The notes beneath the pieces are model-generated. The model searched no databases. It was not told where the DNA came from and worked only from the letters and a program-made list of their open reading frames with translations. The position numbers were made by a program, and so were the translations under genes. Shown one piece after another: positions 27,198-36,383 of a DNA stretch of 64,000 bases. Positions within the stretch are counted from its first letter, which is position 1, and every line of letters begins with the position of its first letter. The DNA is from Emticicia soli (GTDB taxonomy: Bacteria; Bacteroidota; Bacteroidia; Cytophagales; Spirosomataceae): assembly GCF_037860775.1 (NCBI RefSeq), contig NZ_JBBEWC010000001.1, forward strand, positions 612,207 to 676,206. Direction: 5' to 3'.

Positions 27198-28046
27198 TCA
27201 GGCTCTGGCCATTTCCCAGCCCAGAATGGCTTTTTTACGTGCTGTTCCCCAGCGATACCCGCCAATACCGCCTACTTTCTGCAATACTCTGTGGCATGGA
27301 ATAATATAGCCTAAGCGGTTACTACCAATAGCTGTTCCCACGGCTCTGTGGGCACTTGGTTTACCTATGACTTGTGCAATTTTATCATAACTTACCATTT
27401 GTCCGAACGGAATCTTCAATAAGGCTTCCCAGACTTTTATCTGAAAATTAGTGCCTCGCAACAAGAGCGTGATAGGAGTATCTGAGTTTTCGGCCTCATA
27501 GAAAATTTGCTCTATATAAGGTTTTGTAAAACTATTATCGAAAATGATTTCAGCTTTAGCAAAATCTTCTTCGAGTTGTTTTATTACCTCTTCTTTAGCT
27601 TCATTTTCAAGAAAACGTAAATCTGTAATGCCCCTATCAGTTACAGCAATCAGACATTCACCGAAGGGTGTTTCATGAATACCATAATGAATTGTAAGTC
27701 CTTCGCCTTTGGCTTTAAATTCGGCAGGTGTCATGGCCTCGTAGCTTACAAATAAATCGTGCAGGCGGCTGGTGCTTGATAAACCTGCTTCAAAAGTAGC
27801 GTCGAGTAAATTATCACTTTGGGCTAGCTTTTCTTTTGCAAATTCTTTGGTCAGGAAACGCATAAACCTCTGCGGGCTAGTACCTGCCCATTTGCTAAAA
27901 AGCCTGTTGAAATGAAACTCTGATAAAGCTACGTGGTCGGCAATCTCTTTCAGGCTTGGCTGTTGCTGAAAATTCTGCTCAATAAAATGAATCGCTTTCT
28001 CTATTCTGTTATAATCTATTACTTCCTGATTTTCGATAGTTTCCAT
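27198..28046 (-). CDS. Bifunctional AraC-type regulator / O6-methylguanine-DNA methyltransferase (Ada-like)
   Basis: A fusion of an AraC DNA-binding domain (about residues 10-100; LKEIADHVALSEFHFNRLF is the helix-turn-helix) and an Ogt domain. The methyl-accepting Cys is 251 in IIPCHRVL, followed by GGIGGYRWG. It lacks the N-terminal Ada zinc domain, which is encoded separately by the convergent gene. The start is ATG at 28046 (METIENQEV); the TTG at 28070 lies inside a -7 box and is rejected. As in E. coli ada, it may both repair O6-methylguanine and activate repair genes. Confidence 0.93.
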   Translation of the reverse strand: METIENQEVIDYNRIEKAIHFIEQNFQQQPSLKEIADHVALSEFHFNRLFSKWAGTSPQRFMRFLTKEFAKEKLAQSDNLLDATFEAGLSSTSRLHDLFVSYEAMTPAEFKAKGEGLTIHYGIHETPFGECLIAVTDRGITDLRFLENEAKEEVIKQLEEDFAKAEIIFDNSFTKPYIEQIFYEAENSDTPITLLLRGTNFQIKVWEALLKIPFGQMVSYDKIAQVIGKPSAHRAVGTAIGSNRLGYIIPCHRVLQKVGGIGGYRWGTARKKAILGWEMARA

Positions 28047-28067
28047 CTTTCTGATTGTTTGGTATAT

Positions 28068-28075
28068 CAAAATTA
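28068..28075 (-). promoter_or_regulatory. -7 promoter element of the AraC-Ogt gene
   Basis: On the minus strand the sequence reads TAATTTTG, an exact TAnnTTTG, 22 bp upstream of the ATG at 28046. It overlaps the alternative TTG start, which decides for the ATG. Confidence 0.55.
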
Positions 28076-28115
28076 CGATGGTTTCAGCACCCCGACAATC
28101 TGATTATTGCTTACA

Positions 28116-28682
28116 TTACCAACGCCAATCCCACATAACTACCCGCCAGGTTTCATTCAGTTGGGCATCATAAAAATCTTTGATATTCTGAAAACCAATA
28201 CGTGCGTGTGCTTTTTGGGAACGAACATTTCTTGACGAAATATCAGTAATACACATATCAAACTTATCAGATAGTTCCTTACGCAGTTGTTGATACATAC
28301 CATCAAAAAGCCCGATACTTCTGTATCCATCACCTACACAAACCTGCCCCATTACTACATAATTAAACTCTTTTAGCGGACGACCTTCGAGCTCAATCTC
28401 GTCGATAGTATCAAAAAGGCTCATGATTTCAGGCACATCGTTTCTGAATTCAGGCAACATAGCTAAACAATAGCCTACAACCTGTTCGCCGTCTTTGGCA
28501 ATTACACTTGGTTGCGCCTCGTTCATGGCTTTTAAAACAGAGAACTTATGCTCAACGGTTACAAATCCCTGGCTTTCGATTTGTTCGGGCGTGAGGTTTT
28601 TTTTTAAGTTTTTTTGTTGAAGTGCCAGAATGCCTCTTACATCGGCCTCGCTTTGTACGGTGGTAATTATTAGGTTTTGCAT
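28116..28682 (-). CDS. GNAT-family N-acetyltransferase
   Basis: A 188-residue protein starting with ATG at 28682 (MQNLIITTVQS). The acetyl-CoA region is less canonical than in the first GNAT: VMGQVCVGDGYRSIGLFDGMYQQ near residue 112-134, followed by SRNVRSQKAHARIGF near 152. The fold and order still fit GNAT. It is divergent from the lactonase gene, with 93 bp between the start codons. Substrate unknown. Confidence 0.82.
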   Translation of the reverse strand: MQNLIITTVQSEADVRGILALQQKNLKKNLTPEQIESQGFVTVEHKFSVLKAMNEAQPSVIAKDGEQVVGYCLAMLPEFRNDVPEIMSLFDTIDEIELEGRPLKEFNYVVMGQVCVGDGYRSIGLFDGMYQQLRKELSDKFDMCITDISSRNVRSQKAHARIGFQNIKDFYDAQLNETWRVVMWDWRW

Positions 28683-28728
28683 ATCTTTATTTGAAAGATG
28701 CAAATAAACAAAAAACCTAAAAAGTATC

Positions 28729-28736
28729 TATATTTG
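28729..28736 (+). promoter_or_regulatory. -7 promoter element of the lactonase gene
   Basis: TATATTTG is an exact TAnnTTTG, 40 bp before the ATG at 28776. It supports that start over the ATG at 28698. Confidence 0.55.
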
Positions 28737-28775
28737 GCAGATTTTATATTCAAACTCTTCAACCTATTTTCAATT

Positions 28776-29909
28776 ATGACCTTCAAAAATATTTGTCTGT
28801 ATTGCTTGTCTTTGTTCTTATTGATTTCATTTAGTGGTTATTCACAAGAAGGAGATTACTATATGTTAGTTGGTACATATACAAACAAAGGAAGCGAAGG
28901 TGTATATGTTTACAAGTTTAATACCCAAACCGGCAATTTCTCGGCAGTAATAGATAATACCAACGGACTCAAGAATCCTACATTTCTGGCTGTTGCACCT
29001 AATCAGAAGTTTGTTTACACTGTAGGTGAAACTCAGGGAGGTTCGGTAAATGCTTATGCCTTTGATAATAAAACAGGTAAACTTACAAAAATCAATACGC
29101 AATCGGCTGGTGGCGATGGGCCATGTCATATCTCGGTTGATAAAACGGGTAAATGGGTATTGGTTGGTAACTATGGCGGTGGAAGCCTGAGCATTTTGCC
29201 TATCGAAAAAGATGGTTCGCTTGCAGCGCCGACACAAACCATTAAGCATGAAGGAAAAAGCGTAAATGCCAGCCGTCAGGAAAAACCACACGTACACTCG
29301 GTAAACATTGCGCCTAACAATACCGACGTATTTGTACCGGATTTAGGCATTGATAAGATTGTAACTTATAAACTTGATGCCAAAACAGGGCAATTAACTG
29401 CCGGAACACCGGCCGCCACAAAAACGGCTGATGGCGCAGGGCCTAGACATTTTACCATTCACCCTAATGGCAAATGGGCTTATGTAATTCAGGAATTGAA
29501 TGCAACCGTAACGGCTTATAATTATGCTAAAGGTAGTTTGACAGAAATTCAGACGATTTCTACTCTACCACCCGACTACAAAGGCAATAATTCTTGTGCC
29601 GATATTCATATTTCGGCTGATGGAAAGTTTTTGTATGGTTCTAATCGTTTTTACGATCATGTGGTTGTATACAGCATCGACCAGAAAACAGGTAAGCTTA
29701 CTTATATTACCAATCAATCGGTTGAGGGTAAAACCCCTCGTAACTTTATGATTGACCCAAGCGGCAAATGGGTATTGGTAGCGAATCAGGATAGTGATAA
29801 TATTGTGCTGTTTAAGCGAGATGTTCAAAAGGGCACATTAACACCAACAGGAAAAGAAATAAAAGTATCAATGCCGGTTTGTCTGAAAATGATAAAGGCG
29901 AGTAAATAA
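28776..29909 (+). CDS. pgl: Secreted lactonase-family seven-bladed beta-propeller (6-phosphogluconolactonase-like)
   Basis: A 377-residue exported protein: the start at ATG 28776 (MTFKNICLY) gives a signal peptide ending in GYSQ. The mature part opens with YMLVGTYTNKGSEGVYVYKF, typical of the Pgl propeller (COG2706). Repeated blades contain FNTQTGNFSAV, FDNKTGKLTKI, LDAKTGQLTAG and IDQKTGKLTYI. Family members hydrolyse lactones such as 6-phosphogluconolactone, but the signal peptide suggests a periplasmic lactone instead. The symbol is by family only. The gene shares a palindromic terminator with the convergent TonB receptor gene. Confidence 0.85.
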   Translation: MTFKNICLYCLSLFLLISFSGYSQEGDYYMLVGTYTNKGSEGVYVYKFNTQTGNFSAVIDNTNGLKNPTFLAVAPNQKFVYTVGETQGGSVNAYAFDNKTGKLTKINTQSAGGDGPCHISVDKTGKWVLVGNYGGGSLSILPIEKDGSLAAPTQTIKHEGKSVNASRQEKPHVHSVNIAPNNTDVFVPDLGIDKIVTYKLDAKTGQLTAGTPAATKTADGAGPRHFTIHPNGKWAYVIQELNATVTAYNYAKGSLTEIQTISTLPPDYKGNNSCADIHISADGKFLYGSNRFYDHVVVYSIDQKTGKLTYITNQSVEGKTPRNFMIDPSGKWVLVANQDSDNIVLFKRDVQKGTLTPTGKEIKVSMPVCLKMIKASK

Positions 29910-29947
29910 ATTAAAAACGGGCTGCTAGCAGCCCGTTTTTAATTTAT
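29906..29947. terminator. 42-bp perfect palindrome spanning both stop codons
   Basis: The whole 42 bp is self-complementary (centre GCTGCTAGCAGC). It contains the stop codon of the lactonase gene (29907-29909) on one side and that of the TonB receptor gene (29944-29946 on the minus strand) on the other. The GC-rich core between A/T runs is a bidirectional terminator. Confidence 0.9.
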
Positions 29948-32046
29948 AGATATATTTTTACATTTCCACCGACTTGCCAGTTTCGGGTAGGGGCGGGGTT
30001 AAAGAAGCGATTCCCTACAGGATTCAAGTCATTGCCGAGGCTATATAACTGGTTAAGCAGATTATCTCCGCCAAAATAAATATTTAAGGCCAATGGTTTA
30101 AAGCTTTTCTGATAACCCACACGTGCATTGAGCAACCAATAACTATTGGCATAAACGGTATTGGCATCGTTCAATGGCAGGCGGTCGGTAAAGTTGATAG
30201 TTGAGTTTAGATAAAAGCCGGGTTTGCTGTTAATGTCAAGCCCAGATACCCACACATTTTGCGGAACACCCGTCAGACTTTTGCCTGATAAATCGGTTTG
30301 CACTTGTTTATAATTTTTAAACTGATAATCGGCTAATGTGAAGCTCGTGAAAAGGCGCACTTCCTGAATTGCCTTGGCTTCGGTATTGCGTACCAACCAG
30401 CCGTTTAAAAGTACTTCCAAGCCATTTTGTAGCGTGCCCCCGGCATTGGTAAAATATTCTCTTCCTGCTTCGTCTACACGCCTTACAATAGTATTCTGTA
30501 AGCGGAACGAATAAGCCGTAACATCAAAAGATAAGCGTCGGTTAAACAAATACCCTCTTGTGCCTATCTCATAGTTGGTGCCTTTCTCAGAGTCAAGTGT
30601 TGGTAAGAAGCTGGTATTCTGATAGCCTGCTATAAATTCACTTACCAAAGGCGGCGAGAAACCGCTGCTTACACTCGCAAAAATGGCTACTTTATCTTTT
30701 ATCTTTTTCAATAAAGCCACTCGTGGCAAGAATGCAGCAGGTAAAAAATTATCGATAGGCTTGATATTTGGCGCATCAGAAAGCCTCACAAAATCATACT
30801 TCACTTTGTTATAACTTGCACCGAGTGTCAGAATAAAATCTTGTGGCAAATCGGTTTCTAATTGGGTAAATGCAAAATAACTCAATGAACCCACATTGTC
30901 GTTGGTTTGCAAGGTGTCTATTTTACCACCCCTGTTACCAAAGTTACGTATTACCCAAGCCGATTTCTGAAACTCTCCACCTACGGTTAATCTGTTAGCT
31001 AAGTTACCCGTGCGAAATGCATAGGTAGTACGGGTACGTCCACCGAAAGTCTGTTCGTTACGAATTTCATAGTTTGTAATAAATGGGTTTTGTAGCTCCG
31101 AAATCATACCATACAATGCCGTAACATTTGTCCAGTGTTCGTTAAAACGGTATTCTTGCGAAAGACCTAAATTAAATACTTTCTGATAAATACCTGCTTT
31201 TTGCTGAATTGGCCCCGGAATAGTGGCTGTTGGTTGTCGGGCTGAGCGAGGATTCAAGTCCATTTGTGCTTGTGTAAGCCCGCCCGGAGTCTGGTATTTC
31301 ATATCTGAGTATAAGGCCGATACATTAAGAGTTTTGCGGGTAGACACAAAGAAGTTTGAGCGCCAGCTTAATACATCTCTTACCAGTGCGCTGTGTTCAC
31401 GATAACCGTCAGACTGTACATGGGCATAGCTTACTACCGAATTAATCTTCTCGGTAGCCAGATTCCATGAAATAGCACGATTTTGAAGCCCGAAACTTCC
31501 CCAACCTAATGAAGTATTAATATAGCTTCTGGGTTTTTCTTTAGCGTTTCGTGAGGCGTCGGCCTTATTGCCGCCAAGTAATAATACGCCCCCCGTTCCG
31601 GCACCATAAATACTTCCGGCAGGGCCTTTTATTACCTCAATATTGCCAACAGTATTCATGTCAATGGCATTCAAAAAAGTATTACCATTGCCATCGGTAA
31701 GTGGAATATCGTTCCAGTAAATTTTTACATTGCGCACACCAAAAGGCGAGCGAATAGAGCTACCTCTGATAGAAAGTCGATAACTCCCCGGAGAGCGTTC
31801 TTCCATACGAACACCCGGTAATGTATTGAAAACAGGTACTAAGGTTGTATTCTGAAATCTTTCAATGTCTTTTATGGTGAGTACACCCACCGAAGCCGCA
31901 GTTTCGGTCAGTTTCCTTTCGGTTTCAAAACCTCGCACAATTACCTCACTTAGCTGCTTGGTAGCGCTTGTATCAGCCTCTTGTGCAAAGCAGGAAAGAG
32001 AGATGTTAATGACAAATAAAGGAATGGTAAAAAGTTTAAATCTCAT
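29944..32046 (-). CDS. TonB-dependent outer-membrane receptor
   Basis: A 700-residue active importer. Signal peptide to about residue 21 (LSCFAQ). The segment QLSEVIVRGFETERKL near residue 32 resembles a TonB box and plug entry. The plug runs to about 160, with RLSIRGSSIRSPFGVRNVKIY and VIKGPAGSIYGAGTGG. The rest is barrel, ending in an aromatic/hydrophobic strand (VGGNVKIYL). The layout is FecA-like, but without a carboxypeptidase-like domain, so it belongs to the siderophore/metal type, not SusC. The ligand is unknown; no transporter or reductase genes flank it. comEC lies 43 bp upstream on the same strand. Confidence 0.93.
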   Translation of the reverse strand: MRFKLFTIPLFVINISLSCFAQEADTSATKQLSEVIVRGFETERKLTETAASVGVLTIKDIERFQNTTLVPVFNTLPGVRMEERSPGSYRLSIRGSSIRSPFGVRNVKIYWNDIPLTDGNGNTFLNAIDMNTVGNIEVIKGPAGSIYGAGTGGVLLLGGNKADASRNAKEKPRSYINTSLGWGSFGLQNRAISWNLATEKINSVVSYAHVQSDGYREHSALVRDVLSWRSNFFVSTRKTLNVSALYSDMKYQTPGGLTQAQMDLNPRSARQPTATIPGPIQQKAGIYQKVFNLGLSQEYRFNEHWTNVTALYGMISELQNPFITNYEIRNEQTFGGRTRTTYAFRTGNLANRLTVGGEFQKSAWVIRNFGNRGGKIDTLQTNDNVGSLSYFAFTQLETDLPQDFILTLGASYNKVKYDFVRLSDAPNIKPIDNFLPAAFLPRVALLKKIKDKVAIFASVSSGFSPPLVSEFIAGYQNTSFLPTLDSEKGTNYEIGTRGYLFNRRLSFDVTAYSFRLQNTIVRRVDEAGREYFTNAGGTLQNGLEVLLNGWLVRNTEAKAIQEVRLFTSFTLADYQFKNYKQVQTDLSGKSLTGVPQNVWVSGLDINSKPGFYLNSTINFTDRLPLNDANTVYANSYWLLNARVGYQKSFKPLALNIYFGGDNLLNQLYSLGNDLNPVGNRFFNPAPTRNWQVGGNVKIYL

Positions 32047-32089
32047 GATGTGTAAATTTTATAGGCTGAATATTTATACGTAAGGATGC

Positions 32090-34132
32090 CTAATTCCTCG
32101 AAATTACATACGCACCCGTATCTTGCAACGCTATCAATTTTATATGTAAACTATCGGCCTGTTGTTTGAGTTTCTCTACCAGATACCGTTTGTTCGAATC
32201 ATCTACAATAATCAGTTCGGTTTGAAAGCCGCTAAAAGAGTTCGCCAGATTTCTGATGGCATTGTTTGATAATAAAACATAATTGGACTGCCCTTGTAAC
32301 TTGCCCTTAAATGACTTTTGAAGCCACACAATTTTTGCGCCTTCAAACTCCAGAAAGGTCATTCCTTGCTTATTAGTTAATAGGTTCTTCTTAGTAACAC
32401 CCTGTTTATCATAATAGTTTTTAAGGTGAAAATTATAAAGTTTTGGGTTGTTTGCTACTACTGAATCAGCAATAAAAGCAACAGATTTGCCATCAACTAT
32501 ACTGATTCCGGTCTGTTTTGGAATATAATGAAATACGAGTTCTTTCTGCCGACTTTGTTGGTAATCTTCATAGAAATTTACCATAGCCAAACCGATAATT
32601 ACTAATGCCGAAAATCGCAGGTATTTCAATTCGGAATGGCGGAAAAATGCAATCACTAAAAAGATAGTACCATACCAAGCCAGTAATTCGGGTAATGATA
32701 TAGAAAAACCTTTCAGGGTTGACAAAGGCATTTTCTCAATAATAAAGATAGTTTCATTTAATAAAAAACACGACCACTCCAGGATGAATGCCAATACAGT
32801 CGCGATCATCGGAACAGAAGCACAAATAAGCAACAACAAACCCACTGGCAGAATAGCAAAAGAAAACACCGCCACAAAAGGGTTGGCTATAAGAAAATAG
32901 CTTGGAAACTGATGGAAGTAATAAATGCTTAGGGGCGTAGTAAACAATTGTGCCGCAAAGCAAACCACCGTGCCCTCCCAGACCCATCTAATAATCGGAT
33001 TGGTTGGGTTAATTAGTTGATTCAAATAAGGATGCAGATACACAATACCAATAATAGCCAGATAAGATAACTGAAAGCCTATATCGACCAACCAATACGG
33101 ATTATAACAAAGCAATAGCAAAGCCGAAACTGCAAGTATATTATAGATATTGTGCCGCCGATTAATGGTTTTGGCAATCAGTACGAAAGAAAACATAACT
33201 GTTGCTCGTAATACAGTTGACGACAAACCCGTAAAAACAGCATAAGTCCAGATAAGAATCAATACTATAATGGCAAAAATCCAATTGCCATATTTGAAGC
33301 CGATTTTTATCTTTTGTAATGCAAAGCCCAGAACTATCATCAAAATACCCACATGCATACCCGATACCGATAATACATGAATAGCCCCTGAAGCTGAATA
33401 AGCACTCAATAAGTCATTATCAATCGCATCTCTTGTGCCTACTACCATTGCATTGGTAACGGCGTAGTCGTGTACTGATGATAAATGTGCTTTAAATACA
33501 CTGTCGGCATATAAATTGGCACTATAGGCCATTTCAAGTATGCTTGACGGTACTTGATGGCCTATTTGCAGATATTCTTTTTGCCACAAAAACTGATTAG
33601 CATAAATTCCCTTGTTGTGCAAAAACTGCCTGTAGTCAAATTCTTCGGGGTTTTTAGGTGGGCTTATCTCCTGAGGCATATTTTTTATCAGAAAGACATC
33701 GCCATATTTTGGCTTCGTAGCCTCGTCCCGATTGAAATAAAGCAGAATTTTTCCTGTTGCCTTCTGCCATCTGTCTGAAGTTTTGACCTGCTGTATTTCG
33801 GCCTCAACTTTATAAGTTTTGGCCTTAACTTCGGCATTGGCTATAACTACTGACTGATAATAATCGAATTTCCCTAGATTGGTGAAATGGTGAGGAGAGT
33901 TAACTGGCGTTTTATGATAGGTAAGAATCCAACCTGATACAAATAATACTAAACAGGCCGAAATACCTCTGATTAAGGCATTTTTGAAAAAGATGCTAAG
34001 CAAAAGGGCTAAAAGTAGCCCTATGCTTACATAATAAAAAGCTGTATGGAAATAGTGCGTCTGAAAATATGCCAGTATTCCTGCAATTAAACACAGTAGG
34101 TATCTAACAACAGGAAATGCGTTGAATCTCAT
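32090..34132 (-). CDS. comEC: ComEC/Rec2-family DNA-uptake channel protein
   Basis: An inner-membrane protein of 680 residues with about 10-12 hydrophobic segments. Two N-terminal helices are followed by a soluble DUF4131-type domain at about 80-200 and then the Competence domain. The family hallmark HVLSVSGMHVGI is near residue 255. After the membrane region comes a short soluble tail (about 510-680) with metallo-beta-lactamase-like features but without the HxHxDH motif, so the nuclease-like domain is reduced, as in many Bacteroidota. Natural transformation cannot be inferred from this gene alone. It overlaps the esterase gene by 4 bp. Confidence 0.9.
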   Translation of the reverse strand: MRFNAFPVVRYLLCLIAGILAYFQTHYFHTAFYYVSIGLLLALLLSIFFKNALIRGISACLVLFVSGWILTYHKTPVNSPHHFTNLGKFDYYQSVVIANAEVKAKTYKVEAEIQQVKTSDRWQKATGKILLYFNRDEATKPKYGDVFLIKNMPQEISPPKNPEEFDYRQFLHNKGIYANQFLWQKEYLQIGHQVPSSILEMAYSANLYADSVFKAHLSSVHDYAVTNAMVVGTRDAIDNDLLSAYSASGAIHVLSVSGMHVGILMIVLGFALQKIKIGFKYGNWIFAIIVLILIWTYAVFTGLSSTVLRATVMFSFVLIAKTINRRHNIYNILAVSALLLLCYNPYWLVDIGFQLSYLAIIGIVYLHPYLNQLINPTNPIIRWVWEGTVVCFAAQLFTTPLSIYYFHQFPSYFLIANPFVAVFSFAILPVGLLLLICASVPMIATVLAFILEWSCFLLNETIFIIEKMPLSTLKGFSISLPELLAWYGTIFLVIAFFRHSELKYLRFSALVIIGLAMVNFYEDYQQSRQKELVFHYIPKQTGISIVDGKSVAFIADSVVANNPKLYNFHLKNYYDKQGVTKKNLLTNKQGMTFLEFEGAKIVWLQKSFKGKLQGQSNYVLLSNNAIRNLANSFSGFQTELIIVDDSNKRYLVEKLKQQADSLHIKLIALQDTGAYVISRN

Positions 34133-35424
34133 TTGTTAACTAATAATTTATCAAATAACCAGTTCATAACAGTCTCGTTTTCTTCCGGAAAAGTCCAGTG
34201 TCCTGTTTCTTGATATAGTTTCAAGGTCTTTTGTGAGCTAATCACGTTATACACTGCCCACATAGATGTTGGCGGACAAGTTTCGTCGTTAAAACCCATT
34301 GAGTAAAAACAAGGTGTTTTTAGTTGCTTGGCAAAGTTTACTACATCATAATAGGCAGCTGTTTTGATTTTGGCTTCGGTGTTATTATGAGGGCTGTTTT
34401 TATCAAAAATATGAGGCCAACCACCTGCACGGCCTTTCAAGTACCCAACCATATCTGATAATGCAGGATAAATCGGCGCCGACCATTTTACACGTGGGTC
34501 AAGTGCAGCAGTAACAATTGATAAGGCACCACCCTGGCTACCGCCTGTAACTGCAAGATTTTTACCATCATATTGTGGCAGACTCACCAGAAAATCGTTC
34601 GCTCTTACACAACCCAGATACACACGTTTGTAGTAATACAGGTCTCTGTTATCAAGGTTATAAGACCAATAGGCATTCAGCGGGCCTGCGCCTAAATTGG
34701 CGTATACATAAGGCTCCATCGTAACCGGAACACCATGAATACCAATCTCAAGTGTAATAATTCCTTTTTCGGCTGTCTTTATGTCGCCACCATAAGGGCG
34801 CACACCAGCACCGGGTACGCGTAGTAAGGCTGGATATTTTCCTTCTTTTTTAGGTACGCATAAAATACCATATAGTCGCACATTACCATTCTCACGGTAA
34901 TTCTGCAAGTTTACATGATACACATTTACGGTTTCAGTGCAGCGCTCAGGCAAAAGAGTCATTTGTGCATCTATCGGCAATTTTGCTAAATCGGCTTTGG
35001 CTTTATCCCAGAATTGCACAAAATCATTCGGCAGCTCAACCGCAGGCTGAATCTTCTCTGGCTCAAAAGCAGCCGTTGCTAAGTTTCTATATTCTTTGCC
35101 ATCTACTTTGGCTATTACGGTACATCTCAAAAATCCGGCGGTGTTCATTGTGCCGCCATCTAGTTTTATTACACCATCTTTCAGAACGGTACTGTCTTTC
35201 TTGGTTTCAAACTTCTCAGGCCCAATCTGATATGTGATTTTAACGTTTTTCAGCGGATTGCCGTATTTCAAAACCATCACTGAAAACTTTACAGGTTCAC
35301 CGACTTTATAAGTCCAGTCTTCGTGTTCGGGCGCAACAATTACCTTTATCAGTTTTTCGGTTGGTTGGGCAAATGTGAGGGTTGTTAAAAGGCTAAGAGC
35401 CAGTATAAGCAGGCTTTTTTTCAT
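34129..35424 (-). CDS. Secreted acetylxylan esterase-like (AXE1/CE7) hydrolase
   Basis: A 431-residue exported alpha/beta hydrolase (signal peptide to about residue 19, TFAQ). A roughly 110-residue beta-rich N-terminal domain precedes the CE7/AXE1 catalytic domain. The triad is Ser296 in GGSQGG, Asp380 in GFNDETCPP and His409 in TGHWTF. The oxyanion RYG-like motif is RPYGG near 209. The likely role is removing acetyl groups from xylan or other sugars. The SGNH hydrolase gene lies 38 bp upstream and comEC overlaps downstream; the two hydrolases form a small secreted deacylation set. Confidence 0.88.
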   Translation of the reverse strand: MKKSLLILALSLLTTLTFAQPTEKLIKVIVAPEHEDWTYKVGEPVKFSVMVLKYGNPLKNVKITYQIGPEKFETKKDSTVLKDGVIKLDGGTMNTAGFLRCTVIAKVDGKEYRNLATAAFEPEKIQPAVELPNDFVQFWDKAKADLAKLPIDAQMTLLPERCTETVNVYHVNLQNYRENGNVRLYGILCVPKKEGKYPALLRVPGAGVRPYGGDIKTAEKGIITLEIGIHGVPVTMEPYVYANLGAGPLNAYWSYNLDNRDLYYYKRVYLGCVRANDFLVSLPQYDGKNLAVTGGSQGGALSIVTAALDPRVKWSAPIYPALSDMVGYLKGRAGGWPHIFDKNSPHNNTEAKIKTAAYYDVVNFAKQLKTPCFYSMGFNDETCPPTSMWAVYNVISSQKTLKLYQETGHWTFPEENETVMNWLFDKLLVNK

Positions 35425-35462
35425 GTTGAATAGAGGTTGAATATAGAGTAGATTTAAAATTA

Positions 35463-36182
35463 TTATTTATAATCTTTAAGCAAAACAGGTCTTACTACCG
35501 ATGTCCATTGTGCATAGCCTTTTGGGGTCATGTGTAAACTGTCTTTGATAAAATACTCTCCGTTTACTGTACCATTCGGGCGATACATTACTGGCCTGAT
35601 GTCAAGAAAACTAAAGTTTTTATGCTTTTCTATATAGTCTTTTATCAAACCATCGGCTTTGGTCGTAAGGTTCCATTTATCTTTTCTCGAAATAGATGGC
35701 TTCATCGAAATATAATAAACCTTTGTTTTAGGTAGTTTATTCTGAATCAATGTGGCTAATTCTGCAAAGGCATCAAAAACTTGCTCAGGTGATTTGTCTT
35801 TGCCCGAAAAAAGGTCGTTTTCGCAATATAATACTATCATTTTAGGATTATAAGGCACTAACATACGTTCGGCATAATGAGTCATCTCAGGAAATGTAGA
35901 GCCGCCAAAACCATGATTAATCACCGGCAGTGGCGCAAAATCTTCGGCCAGGCTTTTCCATAAACGAATGCTCGAGCTACCATAAAACACAATCTGGCCT
36001 TGCAGTTTATCTAAACCAATGGCCGCATCAGCTTTTTCGAAAGCTTCTATTTCTTTCTCAAAGCGATTAGCTTCATAGTTAAGCGTGAATTTTTCACCAA
36101 TTGGTGTGTGTGTTAATGTTTTATGGCAGGCAATAGTAAGGGCAATAAGCGTAACAATTAACAGGAAGGGTTTTTTGTTCAT
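35463..36182 (-). CDS. SGNH/GDSL-family lipoprotein hydrolase
   Basis: A 239-residue lipoprotein (lipobox TIAC, Cys19). The SGNH blocks are visible: block I FYGSSSIRLW near residue 67 (nucleophile Ser), block II NHGFGGSTF near 89, block III ENDLF near 120, and block V DSLHMTPKGY near 215 (Asp and His). It is an esterase or carbohydrate deacetylase on the envelope. Its place 38 bp before the AXE1-type esterase, on the same strand, suggests joint use on acetylated glycans. Confidence 0.87.
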   Translation of the reverse strand: MNKKPFLLIVTLIALTIACHKTLTHTPIGEKFTLNYEANRFEKEIEAFEKADAAIGLDKLQGQIVFYGSSSIRLWKSLAEDFAPLPVINHGFGGSTFPEMTHYAERMLVPYNPKMIVLYCENDLFSGKDKSPEQVFDAFAELATLIQNKLPKTKVYYISMKPSISRKDKWNLTTKADGLIKDYIEKHKNFSFLDIRPVMYRPNGTVNGEYFIKDSLHMTPKGYAQWTSVVRPVLLKDYK

Positions 36183-36344
36183 AGTTTAATAGATTTTTTA
36201 CGAAAGTATTGAAAAATGAAAAAAACTACGCATAAAAAAGTGAAAAATTAGGCAAAACGCTAGATAGCATCGACATCCGAATCTTTATGGGCAACTAATT
36301 GTTATTTAAATTAATTTATTAGCTATAGCGTTTGCAGAATGGCA

Positions 36345-36352
36345 TATATTTG
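36345..36352 (+). promoter_or_regulatory. -7 promoter element of the oligopeptidase gene
   Basis: TATATTTG matches TAnnTTTG exactly and lies 32 bp before the ATG at 36384. It falls inside the longest frame from 36339, which rules out that longer start. Confidence 0.6.
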
Positions 36353-36383
36353 TGCCATCTTTAAAGAACAGAAAAACAGAATT

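Noticed and set aside
27123..27314. 63-codon plus-strand frame
   Set aside because: It is antisense to the AraC-Ogt gene and overlaps the Ada-domain gene in another frame.
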